Shown: positions 1 to 4,653 of the stretch, one piece after another
Layout of the letters: each line of letters opens with the position of its first letter
Position numbering within the stretch: position 1 is the stretch's first letter
From: Candidatus Bathyarchaeota archaeon
GTDB lineage: Archaea > Thermoproteota > Bathyarchaeia > Bathyarchaeales > Bathycorpusculaceae
Length of the DNA stretch: 10,491 nt
Reading direction: 5' to 3'
Assembly (NCBI GenBank): GCA_003601785.1
Contig: PIYA01000018.1
Coordinates: forward strand, 1 to 10,491
Notes under the pieces: generated by a model
The model's input: only the letters and a program-made list of their open reading frames with translations
What the model was told of the DNA's origin: nothing
The model's database searches: none
Position numbers and translations under genes: made by a program

Positions 1-233
1 TAGGTGTTAAAATGCCTTTTTATGTTGACATAGCTAAAAGAGCTAAGAAATTGATCGTCATAAACGGATGTCAAAATCAATGTGCAAAAAAGGTCGCTGA
101 ACAAGCTGGAGTAAAAATTGACCATAACTTCATAGTTGCTGAAATGATAAAGAAGATTCCAACATTTGACATAAAAGATGAGGATATTAAACTGGTTAAG
201 GACAAGGTTGAGAAAGAGCTTGACAGTCACTGA
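1..233 (+). CDS. DGC-type putative zinc-binding protein, C-terminal part (5' end outside window)
   Basis: The reading frame is open to the left edge, with codons in phase from position 3, and ends at TGA 231-233. The visible 70-odd residues resemble the C-terminal half of the DGC family of putative zinc-binding proteins. They carry the short helix before the hallmark, then NGCQNQCAKK where the family usually has DGC..xCAKK, followed by AGVKID and a lysine-rich tail. The first family residue D is N here. The N-terminal cysteine motif, if present, would lie upstream. An ATG at 12 has a GGTG element at 3-6, so a 73-residue protein starting there cannot be excluded. I prefer a truncated longer gene because in-frame GVK residues continue the family pattern upstream. 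From memory, DGC proteins often sit near metal or arsenic genes. The transporter gene begins 43 bp downstream, so the two are probably co-transcribed. Confidence 0.6.
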   Translation, partial: GVKMPFYVDIAKRAKKLIVINGCQNQCAKKVAEQAGVKIDHNFIVAEMIKKIPTFDIKDEDIKLVKDKVEKELDSH

Positions 234-262
234 TTGAAGGATACTAAGCCGTTTTCAATCAG
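230..262 (+). promoter_or_regulatory. Intergenic hairpin just before the transporter ribosome binding site
   Basis: A perfect 9-bp inverted repeat has arms CTGATTGAA (230-238) and TTCAATCAG (254-262). As RNA, two further G-U pairs extend it to 11 pairs closing an 11-nt loop. The left arm contains the stop codon of the upstream gene. The right arm ends 2 nt before the GAAGGA ribosome binding site (265-270) of the transporter. No U-run follows, so it does not look like a terminator. An mRNA processing/stability element or a translational control element is more likely. The repeat is seen directly; the role is inferred. Confidence 0.5.
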
Positions 263-276
263 CAGAAGGACATTAC

Positions 277-1791
277 ATGCCGAAGCTTAAGCGGTTTCAT
301 CAACACTTGAAAAAGAACCTTTTATGGTATTCTTTGATAGCCATAGCATTAGGTCTCGGTGTCGGTCATCAAAGCGGAGATTTCATCAGCTCTAATCAGA
401 AGCCACTCGCCAATCTCATTATTTTTGTTGTTTTTATGCTTATCTACCCTATGATGGTGAACCTTCGCTTAGAGTTCCTAGTTAAGGCTTTCAAAAACGT
501 TAAGGCGCTGTTGTTAACCTTGTTCTACAACTTTCTGTGGGCACCACTTGTGGGCTATGCCCTTGCAAATTTCTTTTTAAACAGCCCAGAGGTGGGGTTA
601 GGTTTCTTCCTAGTTATGGCTGTTCCCTGCTCAAGTATGAGTATAGGGTATACAGGTTTAGCTGAGGGAAACCTTGAGTTAGCCATAGCCACCGTTGCAC
701 TAAGTTTTGTCTTAACAATTTTTGCTTTACCCCTTTGGCTGGAGCTTCTCGGAGGTTCCTTCCATATTCCAATACCGATTAACGTTCTTTTCATGAGCAT
801 TTTAGAGGTTTTGATAGCTCCAATGATCTGCGGTTACTTAACAAGGATGATTTTGATCCGCGTCTTAGGTGAGGAGAAGTTCAAGAAAATCAACATAATT
901 TTTCCCATACTCACGATGCTAAGTCTTTTCTTAATCATCTTTCTGATTTTCTTCATGAAATCAAAGATTCTTCTTGAAAAATGGGATACAATGTTATGGC
1001 TTATAGTGCCAAACCTTGTGTTTATGATTGCAACCCTCGGTTTGATAACTTGGCTTGACAAAATCAGCAAGCTCAGCTATGAAGATCACATGGGACTTGT
1101 TTTCGCTTCAACTGGAAAGAATAATGGAACAGCGATAGCCATAGCCACAACGGCTTTTTCCCCATTGGTAGCTGTGCCAGCAGCCACCCTGCCGATTTTC
1201 CAGATAATATTCTTAATTTTATACTTGAAAATGGAAAACACTATAAGAAAATATTTTGGTTCGGAAAAAAAGGAAGCGTTAAAGGAGAAAGAGATGGTGG
1301 AAGCTGAAAAGTTTAAGGCGAAAATGTTTAGAAAGATTCTTGCGGCTGTTGACTTTTCAAAAAACACAGAAAGGGTTATTCAAGTGGCAATTAACTTGGC
1401 TAAGGGAGTCTCTAACGAACTTTATCTCATAACGGTTCTTGAACCTGAAGAGGAGCTTCTAGAAGAATCCTACGAACCAGCTGGAGTGTCCACACTTGAA
1501 TGGGAGAGCGAATTGAGGAAACAAGAAAACAGAATAAAATACAAGAAGGAACATCTTCTGGTGAAAGAAGGAATGGAAATTGAGAAAAACGGCATTAAAG
1601 TACATTTGCTCTTCTACGAAGGAGACCCCAGAGAAAAAATTGTTCAGGTAGCCAAGCGGATCGGAGCAAGCCTTATAGTTATGGGTTCTCACAGTCGAAG
1701 AACTTTCGAAGATGTAATCTTGGGCACGACGACGCAGAGGGTGATGAAAGAAGCTCCCTGTCCTGTTCTTGTAGTTCCGTACTTAAAATAG
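277..1791 (+). CDS. BASS/ACR3-superfamily permease fused to a universal stress (Usp) domain
   Basis: This 504-residue membrane protein has two parts. Residues about 15-320 form roughly ten hydrophobic segments of the bile acid:sodium symporter / arsenite permease (ACR3) superfamily. VMAVPCSSM places Cys118 where ACR3 pumps carry their essential cysteine, followed by GLAEGN (ACR3: LAxGD). The later crossover motif reads STGKNNGTAIA, so neither the ACR3 NNFE glutamate nor the BASS ExGxQN motif is intact. A charged linker (about 328-350) leads to a Usp domain (352-504) with AVDFS (Asp359), VMGSHS, LGTTTQ and APCPVLVV. The second glycine of the G-x2-G-x9-G-S/T nucleotide motif is Ser473, so ATP binding is uncertain. 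The start is supported by GAAGGA six bases upstream. The likely role is ion or anion transport across the cytoplasmic membrane with a cytosolic sensory/regulatory domain. Arsenite is a candidate substrate, not established. Confidence 0.8.
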   Translation: MPKLKRFHQHLKKNLLWYSLIAIALGLGVGHQSGDFISSNQKPLANLIIFVVFMLIYPMMVNLRLEFLVKAFKNVKALLLTLFYNFLWAPLVGYALANFFLNSPEVGLGFFLVMAVPCSSMSIGYTGLAEGNLELAIATVALSFVLTIFALPLWLELLGGSFHIPIPINVLFMSILEVLIAPMICGYLTRMILIRVLGEEKFKKINIIFPILTMLSLFLIIFLIFFMKSKILLEKWDTMLWLIVPNLVFMIATLGLITWLDKISKLSYEDHMGLVFASTGKNNGTAIAIATTAFSPLVAVPAATLPIFQIIFLILYLKMENTIRKYFGSEKKEALKEKEMVEAEKFKAKMFRKILAAVDFSKNTERVIQVAINLAKGVSNELYLITVLEPEEELLEESYEPAGVSTLEWESELRKQENRIKYKKEHLLVKEGMEIEKNGIKVHLLFYEGDPREKIVQVAKRIGASLIVMGSHSRRTFEDVILGTTTQRVMKEAPCPVLVVPYLK

Positions 1792-1795
1792 GTTC

Positions 1796-1843
1796 TTTTG
1801 TTACGTTTTGTAACAAAAAAAGATAATATATTACATTCTGTAA
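1796..1843. promoter_or_regulatory. Paired operator-like dyads 30 bp apart
   Basis: Two 13-bp elements, TTACGTTTTGTAA (1801-1813) and TTACATTCTGTAA (1831-1843), match at 11 of 13 positions. Each is a dyad of the form TTAC-N5-GTAA. Their centres (1807 and 1837) are exactly 30 bp apart, about three helical turns, so bound dimers would face the same side of DNA. The left copy extends to perfect 9-bp arms (1796-1804 and 1810-1818). The AT-rich element 1821-1831, a plausible TATA box, lies between them. This is the layout expected for a repressor or dual regulator controlling the downstream small genes. The cognate regulator is not in the window. Confidence 0.6.
1821..1831 (+). promoter_or_regulatory. 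Candidate archaeal TATA box for the small-gene pair
   Basis: AGATAATATAT lies 52-62 bases before the next start codon. With the usual archaeal spacing it would start transcription near 1850-1856, giving a leader of about 30 nt. It sits between the two dyads. AT-rich intergenic DNA makes chance matches common, so this is tentative. Confidence 0.4.
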
Positions 1844-1882
1844 ATAAATAAGGGAAAATCCTTCGTTAAAAGGTGAAAATGA

Positions 1883-2212
1883 ATGTTAGCCTTGCTCGGA
1901 CGAATCGTAGGAAAAGCCGTCGCTGAAGCGGTGATAGAGGAATATAACATAGAAAAGAACGACTTGGAAGGTTTAAAAATCGCTTTAGAAAACATCTTGC
2001 CGAAGGTTATGCAGTTTGAGGCTGCATTAGAAGAGGGAAAACTGAAGACAAGAAGCAACTGTCCCGTCTATAAGAAGTATAAAGAATGGTGTGATAAAGG
2101 CTGCATTCCCATGATAGAATCCTTCGCCAGAAGCTTCAACCCTAAGATCAAAGTTAAAAGAACAAGCAGAGAACCAGATAAATGCGAGTTTGAATTCTCA
2201 GTTGACACATAA
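1883..2212 (+). CDS. Small cysteine-containing protein, resembling the C-terminal part of ATC-hydrolase-like proteins
   Basis: This 109-residue soluble protein has an amphipathic, helix-rich N-terminal half (residues 1-55) with many acidic and alanine residues. The C-terminal half carries four cysteines: Cys60 (NCPVYKKY), Cys70 and Cys74 (WCDKGC) and Cys101 (DKCEFEF). Opening with CP, a central Cx3C pair and closing with CEFxF recalls the end of the L-2-amino-thiazoline-4-carboxylic acid hydrolase-like family. That match is from memory and weak, and most of that family's length is missing. The cysteines could bind a metal or form a redox site. The start is supported by AGGTGA at 1871-1876. 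The gene follows the paired dyads and probably shares its transcript with the membrane protein 71 bp downstream. Specific function unknown. Confidence 0.7.
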   Translation: MLALLGRIVGKAVAEAVIEEYNIEKNDLEGLKIALENILPKVMQFEAALEEGKLKTRSNCPVYKKYKEWCDKGCIPMIESFARSFNPKIKVKRTSREPDKCEFEFSVDT

Positions 2213-2271
2213 CTCTATAAGATTCATAAACAAGAAAACTTCAGAATGAGGAAGGGGGAACTTAAAAAATA

Positions 2272-2288
2272 AACATATTAGATATGTT
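2272..2288 (+). repeat. Short perfect dyad over the start of the small membrane gene
   Basis: AACATAT (2272-2278) and ATATGTT (2282-2288) are 7-bp perfect inverted arms with a 3-base spacer. The dyad covers the ATG at 2284. It could sequester the start in a weak AU-rich hairpin, but arms this AT-rich arise easily by chance. Confidence 0.35.
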
Positions 2289-2487
2289 ATCAAGCGTTCT
2301 AACAGTTGCCTTAGGTGTCGTAGTGGGAACCTTGCTCACATGGATTATCAGCTATTATATGGCTAAGAAAATACTCCCAAAACTCTTGAAATCATTAAGC
2401 AACAACCCTGAAGTAATAAGGCTCATTCAAAAATTAAGAGAGAACTCAAAGAAAGAGAAAGAAGGAAAGGAACAAAACGTTCAGTAA
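2284..2487 (+). CDS. Small single-pass membrane protein, unknown function
   Basis: The 67-residue product has one long hydrophobic segment at about residues 4-27 (SVLTVALGVVVG...WIISYYMA). A strongly basic and charged tail with many Lys/Glu follows, ending in KEGKEQNVQ. The layout suggests a membrane-anchored helix with a cytosolic, possibly coiled tail. I do not recognise a family. The start is uncertain: the ATG at 2284 has no close ribosome binding site, while the purine-rich GAGGAAGGGGGA (2248-2259) lies 25 bases upstream. The frame is open from 2266, and starting at an ATA codon (2269) would give optimal spacing and five extra residues (MNILD before MLSS). It lies 71 bp after the cysteine protein and is probably co-expressed with it. 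It is short, so it is less certain to be a real gene than its neighbours. Confidence 0.5.
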   Translation: MLSSVLTVALGVVVGTLLTWIISYYMAKKILPKLLKSLSNNPEVIRLIQKLRENSKKEKEGKEQNVQ

Positions 2488-2575
2488 AATACTGTATCCA
2501 ACAGATATTTCTCCAAACCATCCAAAAAAGCCATGGGATATAATTAGATAAAATGCATAGTTTTGAAAAGAAGCC

Positions 2576-2582
2576 TTAAAAA
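2576..2582 (+). promoter_or_regulatory. Candidate TATA element for the ferredoxin gene
   Basis: TTAAAAA at 2576-2582, preceded by purine-rich GAAGCC, lies about 37-43 bases before the ferredoxin ATG. This would give a short leader of roughly 11-15 nt, typical for archaea. The rest of the 131-bp gap 2488-2618 is AT-rich and shows no convincing terminator or RNA gene. Confidence 0.35.
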
Positions 2583-2618
2583 CCACAAAATTTTCATTTC
2601 TAACTCAAGGCGGTGGAA

Positions 2619-2975
2619 ATGGCTGGACAAGTTGGCGCCTGGTATCCGACTGTTTTTCCTGACAAGTGCAACGGATGTGAAGGGCTTGAGACTCCGCGTT
2701 GCGTAGAGTTCTGTCCAAACGATGTGTTTGAAATCAGAAACAAAAAAGCCGTGGTTGCTAGACCTCAAAACTGCGTCTACGGCTGCATAGCCTGCGAATC
2801 CGTCTGTCCGAAGAAAGCCATAACGTTTCCGCAGCGCGTATCAGCAGTGCCTAGAGCAAAGTCAAAGGATAAGGGATTACTCCATAAAGTCAAATGCATA
2901 AAATGCGGGAAAATCTTCTGGACAAACCGCGACACAAACGTATGTTTTGACTGTGAATCAAAAGGAAACGCTTAA
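2619..2975 (+). CDS. 2x[4Fe-4S] ferredoxin with C-terminal zinc ribbon
   Basis: A 118-residue cytosolic electron-transfer protein. Numbered from the ATG at 2619, the first cluster is Cys17-x2-Cys20-x7-Cys28-x3-Cys32 and the second is Cys52-x3-Cys56-x2-Cys59-x3-Cys63. Each ends in CP, as in bacterial-type 8Fe ferredoxins, although the spacings are modified. A CxxC-x12-CxxC ribbon (Cys93, 96, 109, 112) with KCIKCGKIFW and CFDCE forms a probable zinc-binding tail. Such a tail suggests docking to a partner protein or nucleic acid rather than a free carrier. An upstream GTG at 2613 is in frame. However, GGCGGTGG (2609-2616) reads as the ribosome binding site, matching the GGTGRAAA-ATG pattern of other genes here, so I chose the ATG. 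The redox partner is not evident. The stop codon overlaps that of the convergent DUF763 gene. Confidence 0.85.
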   Translation: MAGQVGAWYPTVFPDKCNGCEGLETPRCVEFCPNDVFEIRNKKAVVARPQNCVYGCIACESVCPKKAITFPQRVSAVPRAKSKDKGLLHKVKCIKCGKIFWTNRDTNVCFDCESKGNA

Positions 2976-4108
2976 TGCGGAATGTTTTCTGGAACGAAAC
3001 GTCTAAGCCTCTGCAGAGACCTCATCTTCTCCTTATCTCCAATCTTAGCCTCTTCTATGGCACGCCTCAGTATCCTTATAGACTCATCCATGGCTCTCCG
3101 GTTCACTGGATACGGAACTCCGTCCTTTCCACCGTAGGCGAAAGAATACTTAACAGGGTCTTTCCAGCTCGGTTTCTCACCGTAGATTAGCTCCGCTATT
3201 AGGGCTAAGCCTCTAACGGTTGCGGGTCCAACGCCTTTGACGCTTAGAAGTTCCTCGTAGTTTTGTGGTTGAAACTCGTAAACTTGCTGTAAAGCCTTCC
3301 AGTTCAGGTTTCTAGGCATCGACAAAACGTCGATCGGATACTCCTTCCAGCCAGTTTCAGCCTTCTTCGGCATCCACTCCTGCAACGACCGTTGATAAGC
3401 TGGTCTGACAGACATTATCATACGCATAATCCTTCGAGGCTTCTCCTTAGCCACATCCACGGAAGCCTTTCTACATCCCTCGCTTTCCTTCGCCGTCATG
3501 TTCAAAGCCACCTCACGTCTCGCATCTCCGACTATAGCCTTGTGGGGTTCGACGACGAAGTTTCTGACGTTATCCGAGAGCCAGTGGTAACGTCTAGCAG
3601 TTCTATCCTTGGGACACATGCCTTGTTGGATGACAACCCATCTTCCATCTTCAGCCACGAAGAAAGCGTGATGATAAAGCTGGTAGCCAGCCTGAATGGC
3701 GGTGTTATCAACCTTCGCACTCATCTTGCTGGCGTAACGCAAAGCATCAATCTTATCCGTTGAAAAGCCGAATCTTTCACCCACAACACCGATTTCTAAG
3801 GGCGCCTGCCTAGACAGCCTGCCCTTTCCACCGCAAACGGCGACACCGTGTTCCTCAGGGACAACAGCTTGTTTCAACACTCCAGTTACAACCGTCGTTA
3901 CACCCGAGGAATGCCAGTCATAGCCAAGAACGCAACCTAAAGCTTGAAACCAGAACGGGTCTGAAAGCCTCTTCAAAAAGTCGCCTGTTCCGTACTCATC
4001 AACGATTATCGTCACTATTTCTCTTGCAAGTTTGCGCATTCGGACAATTAGCCATCTCGGAGCCTTCCCGTAGTGTAGTGGAAGCTTGGCTACGCCTGTT
4101 CTCTGCAC
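2972..4108 (-). CDS. DUF763 family protein with helix-hairpin-helix
   Basis: This 378-residue soluble protein matches my memory of the uncharacterised DUF763 family, common in archaea, in length and signature segments. These are LPLHYGKAPRWL near the N-terminus (residues 10-20), DWHSSGVTT (64-72), CGGKGRLSR (92-100), YQLYHHAFF (142-150) and QQGMCPKDRTARRYHWL (161-177). Residues about 284-308 contain a helix-hairpin-helix (LLSVKGVGPATVRGLAL), a non-sequence-specific DNA-binding motif. The many conserved His/Asp and basic residues would suit a nucleic-acid enzyme, but no activity is known to me. The start is GTG (4106-4108), with AGGTG five bases upstream. It lies 59 bp after coaD in the same direction, with a promoter-like element and dyad between, so it may be transcribed separately. 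Its TAA shares bases with the ferredoxin TAA. Confidence 0.85.
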   Translation of the reverse strand: MQRTGVAKLPLHYGKAPRWLIVRMRKLAREIVTIIVDEYGTGDFLKRLSDPFWFQALGCVLGYDWHSSGVTTVVTGVLKQAVVPEEHGVAVCGGKGRLSRQAPLEIGVVGERFGFSTDKIDALRYASKMSAKVDNTAIQAGYQLYHHAFFVAEDGRWVVIQQGMCPKDRTARRYHWLSDNVRNFVVEPHKAIVGDARREVALNMTAKESEGCRKASVDVAKEKPRRIMRMIMSVRPAYQRSLQEWMPKKAETGWKEYPIDVLSMPRNLNWKALQQVYEFQPQNYEELLSVKGVGPATVRGLALIAELIYGEKPSWKDPVKYSFAYGGKDGVPYPVNRRAMDESIRILRRAIEEAKIGDKEKMRSLQRLRRFVPENIPH

Positions 4109-4131
4109 AAGAACACCTTACAATTATATTT

Positions 4132-4160
4132 GGGCGAAAACAAGTTTAAACTATTCGCCC
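4132..4160 (-). promoter_or_regulatory. GC-rich dyad flanking a TATA-like element upstream of DUF763
   Basis: GGGCGAA (4132-4138) and TTCGCCC (4154-4160) are 7-bp perfect inverted arms around a 15-base spacer. The spacer holds the palindrome GTTTAAAC (4144-4151). On the minus strand the TTTAAA is about 37-42 bases before the DUF763 start, fitting an archaeal TATA box with a leader of about 13 nt. The dyad could be an operator over this promoter. No U-run follows the dyad on the minus strand, which argues against a simple terminator for the CoA operon. Confidence 0.45.
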
Positions 4161-4167
4161 TGAGCTG

Positions 4168-4641
4168 TTAACGCTTAAGTAAGTGTCCTTCTCGGTCGAT
4201 TTCTCCACGGCGGATTCTTGTCGTAGATATGGGAGCGTGATTCTCAGAGGGAACCATCTCTATAACAACTATGTGAAGCGGGGGCAAACCAAGCTTTTCA
4301 CGTTTCAGGTTGATTTCCAACGCTCTTGGCTCTGTTTCGCGGCTGACAACCAGAGCCTCAACGCAACCCTTAGACAGCGTTACACCGTAAGGGTCATTCA
4401 GAGGAATAATCTCGGCTCGTTCCAAAAATCCGTGCTCACTCAAAAATCTTTTCAAATCTTCAAGTCTCTGCTTATACGATGCCGTAGAATGAGGTTTACC
4501 CATCCTTTTAACGAACTCATCAGAGCACAAACCGACAACGACTTGTTCACCCACTTCGAAGGCTTTCAACAGCAAAGTTCTGTGTCCCTTATGAAACTCG
4601 TCAAAGGTTCCGCCGACAGCCACCTTCCTAAATTTACGCAT
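4168..4641 (-). CDS. coaD: Phosphopantetheine adenylyltransferase (archaeal type)
   Basis: The enzyme transfers the AMP moiety of ATP to 4'-phosphopantetheine, giving dephospho-CoA and pyrophosphate, the penultimate step of CoA synthesis. The 157-residue length fits the archaeal/eukaryotic-type family (COG1019) of nucleotidyltransferases. The nucleotidyltransferase signature GGTFDEFHKGH spans residues 10-20, with HxGH at 17-20. The second ATP-binding motif ISTTRIRRG (138-146) corresponds to ISSTRIR. Lys45 and Arg46, next to VKRMGKP, may line the phosphate site. It is the last recognisable CoA gene of the cluster, 12 bp after coaBC. The ATG start (4639-4641) has an AAGGAGAT element about 16 bases upstream, further than usual. 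Translation may partly depend on coupling to the preceding gene. Confidence 0.93.
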   Translation of the reverse strand: MRKFRKVAVGGTFDEFHKGHRTLLLKAFEVGEQVVVGLCSDEFVKRMGKPHSTASYKQRLEDLKRFLSEHGFLERAEIIPLNDPYGVTLSKGCVEALVVSRETEPRALEINLKREKLGLPPLHIVVIEMVPSENHAPISTTRIRRGEIDREGHLLKR

Positions 4642-4653
4642 GAGTGTTCCCTT

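Noticed and set aside
1796..1818. Left dyad as an intrinsic terminator of the transporter gene
   Set aside because: The hairpin is followed by A residues, not a U-run, and its sequence recurs 30 bp downstream, which fits an operator better.
2482..2494. CAGTA-AAA-TACTG inverted repeat at the end of the small membrane gene
   Set aside because: Five-base AT-rich arms with a 3-base loop overlapping the stop codon are too weak to distinguish from chance.
2488..2618. tRNA, small RNA or riboswitch in the largest intergenic gap
   Set aside because: No cloverleaf, conserved loop or stable extended pairing is visible; only a TATA-like element can be argued.
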